This document shows positions 8,782 through 18,880 of a stretch of DNA of 21,230 nt, in pieces. The notes under the pieces were generated by a model that saw nothing but the letters and a program-made list of their open reading frames with translations, was not told the DNA's origin and did not search any database. The first letter of the stretch is position 1; the number at the start of each line of letters is the position of its first letter. The position numbers and the translations under genes are program-made. Origin of the DNA: Oppiella nova (taxonomy: Eukaryota; Arthropoda; Arachnida; Sarcoptiformes; Oppiidae); NCBI GenBank assembly GCA_905397405.1, contig CAJPVJ010000710.1, forward strand, positions 1 through 21,230, given 5' to 3'.

Positions 8782-8931
8782 ATCATATGCCAATTAAATT
8801 TCACATATAATATATAGTTAATAAGTGACATTTTATTTAATACAAACTCATTTTTAAATTTAATTAAGCCATTATTTATGAAATTCAATTCCATTTAAAA
8901 GTTTTTAATTTAGAAAAGTTGTATTGAAATT

Positions 8932-9353
8932 ATGTGCAAATTGTTTACATTATTACTATTTTAAATTTTAATTCATGTCTTAAATGGCAGATCAGTTGAA
9001 AATAATATTCAGTTATCCAGTTAATATAGCGTACGCGCGATGTTATACATATGGGCGTAAGGGGTGAGACATCACGGGAACTACACTCTGGTTTAAGCTA
9101 TGAAATGATACAACTTTCTGACCAACAAATCATTGATCAGTTTGCAGAAATAATAGCTCAAATCAATGATCAATCGATACCAAAGACATATGAACTCAAG
9201 ATTGGGGACAGAATTATCACTAAAAAAGGATTTCAAGTCTTAGATTCTTATCAACAAATGTTAAAACAGTATTTCACATCAAGAATCGATTCTTTAAACT
9301 TGAAGTCAAATCACGAAGCAATCAGAGATTCAATTCAATCAATGACTTATTAA
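8932..9353 (+). pseudogene. Truncated serpin copy C
   Basis: The segment begins ATGTGCAAATTGTTTACATT, like the serpin signal peptide codons, and continues through GGCAGATCAGTTGAAAA into the mature N-terminus. Near 9020 it jumps about 75 bases relative to the intact gene, losing the NVFFSPLSIS region. It then runs from about 9021 to 9353 in register with serpin codons (GARGETSRELHSGL-like reading) and ends at a TAA at 9351-9353, about where the intact gene reads SINHWVAKQ. The hinge and reactive loop are missing. A 100-codon open frame (9051-9350) remains. Compared with the intact gene it is more diverged than the 5S-bearing unit, so it is probably an older duplicate. It carries no 5S-like gene. 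Confidence 0.85.
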
Positions 9354-9419
9354 GTCACAAATCACTTATTAAATCTTAAAAACACAAAAAAAGATCACTT
9401 CTTAAACAAAATTTCCAAT

Positions 9420-9425
9420 TTTATT
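9420..9425 (-). promoter_or_regulatory. Candidate poly(A) signal of RACK1
   Basis: Minus-strand AATAAA (TTTATT on the plus strand), 165 bases past the RACK1 stop at 9590-9592. Confidence 0.4.
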
Positions 9426-9589
9426 TCAAATCATTTAAAATTCACCACAAAATTGACATCGAAATCAATGAATTCATTACAAACTCGTGACTCAAACGCC
9501 AATCTCATGGCAAACAGTCTTTACATATGATTTTTATAACTTATTATTAATTACTGTAATTAAATTCAAAATTCATATCATATCCACGT

Positions 9590-10798
9590 TTACGAGCTCT
9601 TGGAACTGGTGGGCACCACCTGCCAGACACGGATCAAGTGGTCGGTATAGCCGGCGAACAGCGTAATACCGTCGGCACTCCAGGCCAGGGATATGCACTG
9701 CGGGGCCTTAGTCTTCGAGGAGGTCGAGATCACCTCCGGCTTCAGGTCGTCCACCAATTGCTTGCCCTCGAGGTCCCAGATCTTAATCGACGGACCGGTC
9801 GCCACACACAGCCAATAGCGGTTGGGCGAGAAGCACAGGGCGTTTATGATGTCGTTGTGGTCCAAAGTGTACAAATGCTTGCCTTCATTCAAGTCCCACA
9901 GCATCGCCTTAAAGTCCTTTCCTCCCGACGCGCAAAGGGAGCCGTCGGGCGATACGGTAACGGTGTTCAGGTATCCCTGGTGTCCGATATGGTTGGTCTT
10001 TAGCCGACAATTGGTCAGATTCCAGACCTACAGGTGCCGCCAAATACAAGGCATTAGTAAATCCATTGAATGCAATGCAAACTCATTAACAAAATGAATG
10101 ATTAAAACACGTTATCATAAATGCAGAACAACTTGTCACCACATATGGGATCAGTTAAAGTGTGATCGGATATAATCATATAACTAAACACTATTTCTAA
10201 CTCATAGACATCGCCGGCATTACTGTCGGCCCACAAACATCACACATACCTTCACGTGTTTATCCCAACCGGCGCTCACGATAATGGGGTTGGAGTTGGA
10301 GGGGGAGAAGCGGACACAACTGACCCAATCGGTATGGCCCTCCTCCTGGATGGTGTACTTGCATTGAGCCAAAGTGTTCCACAACTTGATGGTCCGGTCG
10401 CGACTGCCGGACACGATCTGCCGGTTGTCGGCGCTGAACGCCACGGACAGCACGTCCTTCGTGTGGTCCTCGAAACGGCGCGTAGTCTTACCGACCGCCA
10501 GATCCCACAACCGCAGCGTCTTATCCCACGAGCCGGACAGCGCGTACTGTCCGTCCATCGACAGCACCACGTCGGTGATGAAGTGGCCGTGTCCTCGGAG
10601 TCGCTTCTGCGGTATGCCGTAGTTGGAGTCCTCCCGAAGCAGTTTCCAGACGATGAGTGTCTTATCGCGCGATGAGGACAGTATGGTGTCCGGGAAGCGG
10701 TTGTTGGTGGCGATCTGTGTCACCCACGAGTTGTGCCCAATGAGTGTGCCTTTGAGGAGCAGCTCCTCGTTGGGCGACGCGGTGGTGGTCGTTGTCAT
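9590..10798 (-). CDS. RACK1: RACK1, seven-blade WD40 scaffold (exons 10250-10798 and 9590-10027)
   Basis: Exon 1 (183 codons) ends HVK at a GTATGT donor (10249-10244). Exon 2 opens with VWNL after a CCTGTAG acceptor and runs to the stop, giving 328 residues against about 317 in human RACK1. All seven WD blades are visible, for example [69 protein letters not shown] and [10 protein letters not shown]. The ribosome-contact motif SSSRDK (Arg44, Lys46) is kept. RACK1 sits on the 40S head and serves as a scaffold for PKC and other signalling proteins. The extra length lies mostly in the Thr-rich N-terminus ([15 protein letters not shown]) and the C-terminal SSKSS. The single 222-base intron lies between blade 4's conserved WD residues. 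It is divergent from THOC5. Confidence 0.96.
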
Positions 10799-11326
10799 CG
10801 TTGCTGACGATTACGTTCGCTTTGGCGGTGAAATCAATTGATCCGGTGATCAACGCTGTGGTGCACAGAAAGACACGTTTGTCGTAGCGTTGAGTCCAAA
10901 GCGGAAAAGGATTTGAGACAATGTGTGCGCAATGCACGTGACCTCTGGTGAGCAACCATTGCTGTGCATACAGGACGTGCGCTAAACTCTGATGGCTTTC
11001 CCGTGCGTGTGATTTGCCATTAGTTGGGTTTGGTTTTAATTTTTTTGATTTAATTGTAGACTAATCAAGCTCAATTATGCGCGTGTTTAATGATTTAGTG
11101 ATTTAGTTTAGTTTTAGTGTATTTTTGGATGACTTTTACACATTTTCAACACATTTCCGTACGTACTATATGGGTGGACCCACTCATTGAAGTCCCCATT
11201 GAAAGCGGATTTGATTTTGAAAACAAAACACAAAAACTTTATTTTAATTTCAATTAAATTGATACACATTTCAAAGACACCGCCGAAGACATCGTGAGAT
11301 AACAGCGCCGAAGACTCGATCACAGC
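10799..11326. promoter_or_regulatory. Shared upstream region between divergent RACK1 and THOC5
   Basis: The 528 bases between the two start codons must hold both promoters and 5' UTRs. I see no clear TATA box in a fixed place. The part near RACK1 is of mixed composition and the part near THOC5 is T/A-rich. The arrangement suggests a bidirectional housekeeping promoter, which is inference. Confidence 0.5.
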
Positions 11327-13555
11327 ATGCGTTCATCACGTGATGGCACCGACAGCCGGCACCGGGACTCGTCGTCGTCGCGCCGATCGGACGATCGCGT
11401 CGACAGTCGCCGCCAGAGCTCACAGTCATCCACCACTTCCTCATCGGTGTCGTCGCCGTCCATCAAACGCATGAAGACCTCCAAAGACGGCTCCGGCTCT
11501 TCGACCTCGTCGTCAACTTCCAAGTTGGCCAACAGTAGCGGTTCCCGCGATCGACAGCCGCCTGTCAATGAGCCGCGCATTGATGTCCTGAAGCTGTCGA
11601 TGGAGGCGATGGCCGCCGAGGAGGACGAGGCCATCAATAAGACAACCGCCGAACAGGACGTGAAGGAGTTTCGGCTGAAGTGTAACTCCATCCGCGATAT
11701 CTGTAATCAGATACTCGAGGCTAAGAACTCGGGCGACAAGAAGACGGTGGACGCGCTGCGAGTGAAGGGTTCGCTGCAGTTCTTGGCGCTCAAGACGTTG
11801 AACCGGTTCGACAAATACCGGTGCAGAGACGCCAAGGATAGGCTGTCGGCCGCCAAGCAAAAGGTGGACTGCTTTCACCTGCAGCTCCAGAACATGCTCT
11901 ACGAAGTAATGCATTTGCAGAGGGAGTGCAACACATGTCTGGCCTTCCGGTCCAAAGACGAGGACATCGATTTGGTTCCGTTGGAGGAGTTTGAAGCGAC
12001 GGCTGACGAGGAGATCCGGGCGAAGGCTGTCGACGACCACACGAGACATTTGGCACGACTTGATTGGGAGTTAAAACAACGCATGGAATTGGAGCTGAAG
12101 CTGAAGAGCGCCGAAGAGGCGAAGAACTCGTCGGAGGCGGCGATTGTCGCCAAACGCGAGACGTTGGATAAGTTGCAGCCAATGCTGAAGTCGGTGGTGG
12201 AAGCGACGCAACCGCTGTACGCGGAGCTCAATATACCTCTTCAGGCGAACGACGCCATCCACGCCATGGCTCAGTATCTGTCGCGACCGCTGTATGTCCT
12301 CTACGTTCAGCTCGTGTCCTATAAACACGCGAATCGATCGCCATTTTCGGTGAAAATCAACGGAACCGTTGAGGACGTGAAGACATTCGAGTTGAACGCG
12401 AAGGCCGAGGAAGAGGAGGATAATGAGGAACAGGAGGACGAAGAGGTTCGCAACAGGAAGAGCAAGAAGTCGAGACACCGGCGCAAGTCGACGTCCCACA
12501 CCAGTAGGACTCTGTGGAACAAATTGATTGCATGTCACCCGTTGACAGTTGAAGTCGGCTTCAGTAGAAACGGATCCACTCTGAAGTGTGTCTTTAGTTT
12601 TGTGTTGCGTTTGGAGATCGTGTCGATTAAAGTGAATGTCGAACAACAGAATCAATCACCCGATGGACACTTTGAAGTCATCAATGAATCAGTTTTGTCG
12701 CACCTGTTGTCTGATGGCGACGATGGCCTCCAGTCGCCAAACCCGGCCAACGATCACACCATCAAAGCCTACGGCGTCGATGAGTTCAGTTCATTGACTC
12801 CGGAGTTAGGGTTTGTTTATAGTTGGTGTCAACGCCTGTCAGGACTCGACTTCATCACCAGTAACGCCAGGAATACATCCAATTCCCTATCAATCAATTC
12901 CATGGATCAGACAATCAAAGCCATTACCAAACGTTTCGAGTCGAGACTCGCTCTTCAGCGACAACTCTGCCGTTTGGATCGGAGTTTAGTGGAGTTGCCG
13001 CCGGCGCTGACCTCCGAGTCCGCGCCTCAAGTCATGTCACAAATCAAAGGCTTTAAAGAACTCAATAGAGAAGAGTTTCAACGCGTTTGTCGATTAAGTG
13101 ATCCCATAATCACCGAATCGATGGATATGGATAAGTGTTTCCTATATCGAGCTCTGGTGGAAAGGGGTTCAGCATCCCTGACCGCACACATTATCATACC
13201 ATTGGATTATCCTAAGAATCCGCCATTTTTTCACCTCTCGATTGGCTCGCAGTCAGAGTCTCATAAGAAAAGTTCGGACCCATTGCTCCGGGAGTTGGAA
13301 CAGCTGGTGAACTGTTGGTGTCCGGCCCACTGCGACCGCCAATCCGTAGCAGACCTACTGTCCCTTCAGTTGCATCGATTGCAATCTGGATTTGACAGGT
13401 ATTTAGAGGCCGTTCAGTCGACCGGTGGCGGAGCCGAAGGTCCCAAAGAGTTTGCCGCACATAAGAGCTCGCAGTCGAGACATACGACGGGCCGCGACCA
13501 CTGTATCTCATATCACGCGGACATTGATGATGATAATGAAGACATGGATGACTAG
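11327..13555 (+). CDS. THOC5: THO complex subunit 5
   Basis: An intronless frame of 742 codons; human THOC5 is somewhat shorter (683). The family signature lies near residues 181-215, with HLQLQNMLYEVMHLQ followed by SKDEDIDLVPLEEF, then HLARLDWELKQRMELELKLK, a coiled-coil segment. The N-terminus (1-75) is Ser/Arg/Asp-rich and holds a candidate nuclear signal (KRMKTSKD). An acidic patch (about 361-375) is followed by a basic one (RKSKKSRHRRKS), an expected disordered linker before the C-terminal RWD-like part. THOC5 works in the nuclear THO/TREX complex that couples transcription to mRNA export. AATAAA at 13689-13694 and again at 13693-13698 marks the 3' end. The start is the only Met before the Arg/Ser-rich leader. 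Confidence 0.95.
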   Translation: MRSSRDGTDSRHRDSSSSRRSDDRVDSRRQSSQSSTTSSSVSSPSIKRMKTSKDGSGSSTSSSTSKLANSSGSRDRQPPVNEPRIDVLKLSMEAMAAEEDEAINKTTAEQDVKEFRLKCNSIRDICNQILEAKNSGDKKTVDALRVKGSLQFLALKTLNRFDKYRCRDAKDRLSAAKQKVDCFHLQLQNMLYEVMHLQRECNTCLAFRSKDEDIDLVPLEEFEATADEEIRAKAVDDHTRHLARLDWELKQRMELELKLKSAEEAKNSSEAAIVAKRETLDKLQPMLKSVVEATQPLYAELNIPLQANDAIHAMAQYLSRPLYVLYVQLVSYKHANRSPFSVKINGTVEDVKTFELNAKAEEEEDNEEQEDEEVRNRKSKKSRHRRKSTSHTSRTLWNKLIACHPLTVEVGFSRNGSTLKCVFSFVLRLEIVSIKVNVEQQNQSPDGHFEVINESVLSHLLSDGDDGLQSPNPANDHTIKAYGVDEFSSLTPELGFVYSWCQRLSGLDFITSNARNTSNSLSINSMDQTIKAITKRFESRLALQRQLCRLDRSLVELPPALTSESAPQVMSQIKGFKELNREEFQRVCRLSDPIITESMDMDKCFLYRALVERGSASLTAHIIIPLDYPKNPPFFHLSIGSQSESHKKSSDPLLRELEQLVNCWCPAHCDRQSVADLLSLQLHRLQSGFDRYLEAVQSTGGGAEGPKEFAAHKSSQSRHTTGRDHCISYHADIDDDNEDMDD

Positions 13556-13688
13556 CTGTTGTGGTCACAGAATTGCTCGTAAAGACAAATCATAAAACTT
13601 TTTTTTGTGTTTCCATTGTATTAATGATTGAATGTTTAGTGAATTTTAAAAGCAAAATACTTGTGAAATAATCTTTTTTCTTATTTTA

Positions 13689-13698
13689 AATAAATAAA
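13689..13698 (+). promoter_or_regulatory. Overlapping poly(A) signals of THOC5
   Basis: Two overlapping AATAAA hexamers about 135 bases after the THOC5 stop. Confidence 0.6.
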
Positions 13699-13699
13699 T

Positions 13700-14081
13700 T
13701 GTATTTTTATTTTCTCATACGATTAACAGTATATTCTGGCGTTTGTTTTAATTATCTTGTTTGCCATTTAGAGTGTAGTTCCGATTGAGTGAACAATAAT
13801 GAAGTGTCGGAACGGTATTGAACAATATATTTGTTGTGACATTTAGTTTCTGTGATTAAGTTGTGTTGAAAAACAAATGCTTTTATCATTTAGTGCCTGT
13901 ATTTTGATATAATGCTTAACAAACAGTTTTTTCTCGTCTATAATAATCATTGATTAGTCTTTGCGACGAAAGTCTTAAGGCGTTGGAGAAGGCATTGATT
14001 GAATCAATAGTGAGTATAAGATAAATACAAAACGATAAACAATAAAATAGAGGAGAAAATTAGGATATGAGTCGAGACGGA

Positions 14082-14115
<34 letters not shown>

Positions 14116-14233
14116 GTTGTTAAAGAATTGATTCTTTGCCACAACAACTGGAAAACACACGAATAGTATAGTAAACACACAAATAGCGAAAGGGAGACAA
14201 GTCTTTACATTTAATGTAATTAATTTCAATCAA
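13700..14233. other. Spacer between convergent THOC5 and Vax genes, with a GA microsatellite
   Basis: No coding frame stands out. A (GA)n run with one GGGA interruption lies at about 14083-14115. It must carry the 3' UTR of the Vax gene, but I see no AATAAA close to that stop on the minus strand. Confidence 0.6.
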
Positions 14234-16496
14234 TTATTTATGTAATGGAGAGACAGCCGTTGAATTGGTTGTGAAGGCATGGGATGCGAAATACAGCGGA
14301 CTTAAGTAATTAGTGTCATTCCAGTGGCTATTACTGTAGAAAAATGGATTACCGTTTGCTTTCAGCGTATGATTACTGTTGGCAGTCATGGCATTAAATG
14401 CGGTGATTGTGGAGGTGTTGGTGGAGTCGGGCGATGAGAGGGACGATAGTAGCTTATCGGTGGCGGACCTGTGGTGGTGGTGGTGCGGGTCCAGTAGGTG
14501 GCCTGGATGTGACTGTTTTTGCAATAAATGCATGATATTAGTGGCGGCTATACTCTCAGCGTTGGCCGCCTGCCGTTCCCTTTGCCTGAACTGTTCCTTC
14601 TTGTGTTTCGTACGTCTATTTTGGTACCAAATCTTAATCTATTATCTCATTAAATAGAGAATATAAAGAGATTTTTCAGTAAACAAGTAGTTTTTTTTCT
14701 CGAGATTAAGTTCTGTATTAAATTCAATGTGTTTTTGTGTTTTGTTTCGTTTCGTGTGTAAAATACAAATGAAAATGTAGTGAAGAATAATCAAATGCTT
14801 TAGTTTTCATGTGTAATACAATTATCGCAATCGTTGGCAACGATTATAATTGTAGCGAAAAATGGTAAGAAAATAATGATCGCAACACAACTGAACACTT
14901 AAACTGAATATATTATGTATAATAAAGTTGTCATCAGATCTCTCACGAGTGCTTAGCATAAGAATAATTTATTTGAAAAAACTCTTAAACATTGCAAACG
15001 TATGACTCAAATGAGATGTCTTTCTCTCGTAAGAAGTCTTATCTCCGATAAGAGATCTCTTCGTTTCGCGGCGTTTGCTTTGACAGACATTTTTGGATAC
15101 AATTAACAAATTATTTCATTATTTTTTGCGCTCAAAGTCTCAGCGCACAGAATATTAGCCAAGAATTTTCGTTTCCCTCTCTGTATTTGTATTACACATA
15201 AGTCTCTGAATTGCAACTAATTAAGGATTCAGCTGTCAATCATGTAGTGTTTAGTATTAGCTCTCTCTCTCTCTCTCTCTCTCACCTGTGCCTCTGAGAG
15301 GTCCAGTTGTTTAGATAGAGATTTACGCTCTTTTCCCACAAGATATTGATTTTTGGCGAAAGATTTCTCCAATTCCTTCAATTGTCTTAACGTGAAGTTA
15401 GTTCGCGAGCGTTTGGGTCTCTCCAGATCGAGACTCTTTGGGAAATACATCTCTTTTGTGTTGCCTCTCGTGTCTGCACAAAGTCGTCGTTTCAATGGGT
15501 GACACAAACAGATGGATATAAATTAATAATTAAAACTACAAATAGAGACTACATGTCATTCAATAATAAATGATTTCAATTATAAATGAATTGATGAAGT
15601 AAGACTTTTTATTGTATTGTGTGTTTTCATATGCATTGCCGTATATTCTTAAAGCATAAGTTGTTAAATTATTAAAACATAAGGTATGCTGTAAAACTAA
15701 AATGCAAAAATAATGATATGAATAATGCATAAGATTGTTAATTTAATTTTATAAGATAATATTAGAATTGAATAAAATGTTAAATTAACATAATATATTG
15801 TAATTTAGGTTTAGCGTTAAAAATATATGTAAGATTATTAATGTCAGTGGAAATTATTAGTTATTTAGTAAATTCAATAATGAATACAATAGTAACAAGT
15901 AAATTTAATATCGTAAATGAGTTTACACTAACTTATATACAGTGCAGTAGATTGAGACCTAACAGTAAAGCAAATATGGATTTATAAATAACTAAAGTCA
16001 GCCAAAGGGCATACCTGTGTAGGCATAAGAGTATTGTACAGAGAATTAACATACAATAGGATAAAATCAGTCATCATTGTCATCCCTGTCCTTCACATCT
16101 ATTTATACGGTATAATTGCATTGATTGGAGACCACATGAAAGTATTTTTAGAAAAAATAGATAACAAATAGGAGGAATGGTATGAAATTATTTACATTAA
16201 AACAATACATGATAAATATAGCCACAAATGGCTAAATACTGTATTTATCCAATAAGTGGTATTTGCAAAGAACTGGAGCATTAAGATTTGAGTTTTAAAA
16301 TAGATTTATAAAAGTTTTCCAAACATTATTTATAGACATATAATAATAGTAATACAGAGTAAGTAGTAGAGGGGACAGGCCTACCGGTAAACTTCATCAC
16401 TTGGCAATAGTTGGACATAAACTCATCCTTCTTAGGGCTAACCATATCGGAGCGGTTGTTGTCGTTGCGGTCGCTGTTAAGCACCGGAGTCTCCAT
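14234..16496 (-). CDS. Vax: Vax-type homeobox gene (exons 16385-16496, 15286-15473, 14234-14638)
   Basis: I joined three exons by splice sites, phase and homology; the product is 234 residues. Exon 1 starts at ATG 16494-16496, with an in-frame TGA upstream, and ends ...SNYCQVMKFT plus one base at a GTAGGC donor. Exon 2 follows a TTTGTGCAG acceptor and completes Asp38, reading DTRGNTKEMYFPKSLDLERP, which matches the conserved block before the Vax homeodomain. The homeodomain spans residues 57-116 with Gln50, Asn51 and Arg53; an intron falls between its positions 44 and 45, common in ANTP-class genes. Position 49 is Tyr (WYQNRR), where Vax has Phe. After it comes AESIAATNIMHLLQ, like the Vax SESLATCNILRLLE block. 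EMX/NOT families share parts of the homeodomain but not both flanking blocks. Vax proteins are nuclear DNA-binding regulators of anterior neural patterning in vertebrates. Confidence 0.88.
15261..15284 (-). repeat. GA microsatellite directly at the Vax intron 2 donor
   Basis: On the coding strand the donor GTGAG runs straight into (AG)n, so the 5' splice site is the first part of the microsatellite. Confidence 0.85.
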
Positions 16497-17040
16497 AACA
16501 CAAATGACTGACTCTATTAATGAGAGTCACATTTGGGTCCATGAAATAGACGGTCGAGACGGCTGGCTGTCAGGTACCGGCGCTCTCCTGTTATCGCAGT
16601 TTGCGATCTCAGGCAAAGTGTGCGGAGACTTACATCCAGTTGTGTGTCAACTGTTTTCTCCACCAATTCCTATATGCATATTAAATATCAAATTTAAAGG
16701 CACTGGTAGTACAAGAGAGACATAGTGGAACGGGAGGTGCCTTTCGGTCGTCGAAAGGGATGATACCATTTGCACAGCGAATGTCATAACAAAAGCAAAG
16801 ACCACTTCGACGGCAAGATTTAAAGTCTCTTTTGATTTTGCTTTCATTTTCTTATTCTTTATGTTTTTGGACAAGAATTTGATTTCTTTTTTGATTCGCG
16901 AATTGGGTTTTGTTGTCAAATAGGTTTTTGAACAACATTTTGTGCAAATATTTGTTATCCTGTTTAAAATTGAAGTTATTTTGGTAATCAAATACTACCG
17001 TAAATTGAATGCTTATATCGAAATCATTGTCACACAGTTG
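16497..17040 (-). promoter_or_regulatory. Probable Vax 5' UTR and promoter region
   Basis: Bases about 16500-16640 are less AT-rich than the surroundings and lie directly upstream of the Vax start codon, as a 5' UTR would. The minus strand has an open frame at 16647-16991 of Lys-rich then hydrophobic composition, but I do not regard it as a gene. Confidence 0.35.
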
Positions 17041-17061
17041 GAGACCTGACATTACAGGTTA

Positions 17062-17062
<1 letters not shown>

Positions 17063-17098
<36 letters not shown>

Positions 17099-17292
17099 CT
17101 CACTCGCAATCTCTATCTCTCTTTTGTGTAACAAAATATATAAGTTTTCAAAACATGTTTTTTTTGACTTTTAATGTCTAATATTTGTTGACATCACATG
17201 AGTAAAGACACTGAAGATTAGATGAATATTATCTCAAAAGCTCTCTCTCTCTCTCTCTCTCTCTCTCCACTCAATCGCTTCTCTATCTAATA
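17063..17292 (+). repeat. CT-rich tandem repeat, about 1.3 units of about 178 bp
   Basis: The unit is (CT)n, then CCACTCACTCGCAATCTCTA and a unique AT-rich part up to CTCAAAAG at about 17240. A second (CT)n follows, then CCACTCAATCGCTTCTCTAT, a diverged start of the next unit. Confidence 0.8.
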
Positions 17293-17504
17293 AAATTATA
17301 ATAATAGGACCCTTAACTCTGAGCTACCAGTGCCACAATGTAGTGCAAGTAATGATAATGCAATCGCGAGGCAGTGTTGGGTTTCGCGTTTCGCAGTACG
17401 GATTCAATAAACAAATTGTATTCAATTGAATGCGAAATACAAATACAAATGGAAAGAAAGGACTCAAATATAATGAATGCATTTCAATCGACTTATTCAA
17501 TGAA

Positions 17505-17669
17505 CAAAAAAAACATGTTTTGAAAACTTATATATTTTGTTACACAAAAGAGAGATAGAGATTGCGAGTGAGTGGAGAGAGAGAGAGAGAGAGAGAGCTT
17601 TTGAGATAATATTCATCTAATCTTCAGTGTCTTTACTCATGTGATGTCAACAAATATTAGACATTAAAA
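17505..17669 (-). repeat. Inverted, phase-shifted copy of the CT-rich repeat
   Basis: The reverse complement matches the second part of the unit (TTTAATGTCTAATATTTG onward), then (CT)n, then the first part (CCACTCACTCGCAATCTC onward to AAAACATG). The order shift shows that it derives from an array with more than one unit. The match looks near-perfect outside the CT run. Confidence 0.85.
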
Positions 17670-17851
17670 GAAGTGGAAATAAAGTACTGAATAAAAGATT
17701 ACTTTCCTATTGAATACAACAATTCAACTCAATTTATCTCCTTATCTATACTTCACTTACGAAACACTTGACTCTATTGTCAGTTAAGATTTTTGCATCA
17801 TTTTTATTTCAATTATAACTTAAAATTTATTTATAACTTTTATGAGAGTAT

Positions 17852-18230
17852 AATTTTTCAAGTAATTAGCATTGAAATAATTGAAATTATTTTCATAAAG
17901 TTTAAGTCAAACTCAAAAGTTTGAGTGAATGAATAACTGAACTGACATTTAATACTTAATTAAAGAAATAATAATCCACTTATTATTAATTATTATTTTT
18001 AGTTATAACTCATGATATAAAATTTCAAACTTCCACTGTCAAGTATTTCATGTATTTCAATATATTTAAATGTATTTCATGTCATATGAACCATAATCAT
18101 GTGTGTTTACAATAAATAAAACTAATAATAAGTGGATTATTTTTCTTAATTGTCATTTTAAGTTATTCATTCAAACTTTAAACTCTATAAAAAATAATTT
18201 CAATGATTTCCTATCAAGTAATTTGATTAA
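17852..18230. repeat. Imperfect foldback element
   Basis: Left arm about 17852-17990 and right arm about 18121-18230 are diverged inverted repeats, sharing the 19-base core AATAATCCACTTATTATTA and the flanking pattern with GAATGAATAACT and GAAATTATTTT. Between them is about 130 bases of AT-rich loop. It could be a MITE or another foldback repeat; no clear target-site duplication is seen. Confidence 0.65.
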
Positions 18231-18753
18231 AATATCAAAAGTCTATGAAATAATTTGCAATTTCAGTGTTAATTGAAACTTTCTATTTGAAAATCATTTA
18301 TTAAGAAGTTTAGTCATTTCCTTTGCGTTTTATACAAAAAGTCAATTATTTATTAAAAATTATCTCATAATTGGATATAAATAAGAAAATACATGGAATT
18401 ATTTAAAATATTACTAATTTTGCTAATTATGTACAAATAAACAAAAAATTCAATTTAATTGATTTCGGAGTGGAAACCAATTGAGATATTATTAAAATGT
18501 GAGCTCAGATTGAGTGCAAATAAAAAATAATCAGAAAAGTAAAAATAAAAATAAATTTATAAAACAAACATAAAACTTGAAATCAAATGACAAACTAATT
18601 ACGAGTTGAGAGACAAAACAAAACTTTAAGCACCAAAAAAAACTAAACTACAAATGAGTTGTTTGATTAGCGGTACTTATTATAGTGTATGAGCTCTTAA
18701 ATTATCATTAAATTCATGGTATGGTGTCTGCGGTTGTCATCCAATCAATGAGT
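18231..18753. other. AT-rich spacer, no gene seen
   Basis: Only A/T-rich sequence with short frames; no RNA gene or repeat recognised. Confidence 0.6.
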
Positions 18754-18880
18754 TTTTCAAACAACAAAAACACGTCAAACAACACATCAGATCATTAGAT
18801 AAATTGTGATCCGATTTTCCACTTGTTTTACCACCACTTCTATCTACCACTCCATTTCCCTCCATCTGCCATCCCTTTCC
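18754..18880 (+). repeat. Left arm of exact 127-bp inverted repeat
   Basis: The exact reverse complement of 21104-21230. The match stops at 18881, where A stands against C. On the outer side the comparison ends only because the window ends. Confidence 0.97.

Noticed and set aside
11513-12655. Antisense frames of 110-194 codons across THOC5
   Set aside because: THOC5 has clear family motifs in its own frame; the antisense frames have composition dictated by it.
16411-16725. A 104-codon plus-strand frame over Vax exon 1
   Set aside because: It is antisense to exon 1, whose phase and YC-x-DTRG junction fit Vax.
16647-16991. A 114-codon minus-strand frame upstream of Vax
   Set aside because: Lys/Asn/Ile-rich, then hydrophobic with no domain, typical of AT-rich spacer; it is separated from the Vax start codon by an in-frame TGA in the Vax frame.
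17063-17669. CRISPR-like array
   Set aside because: Only one to two long units with a simple-sequence tract, no regular spacers, and a eukaryotic setting.
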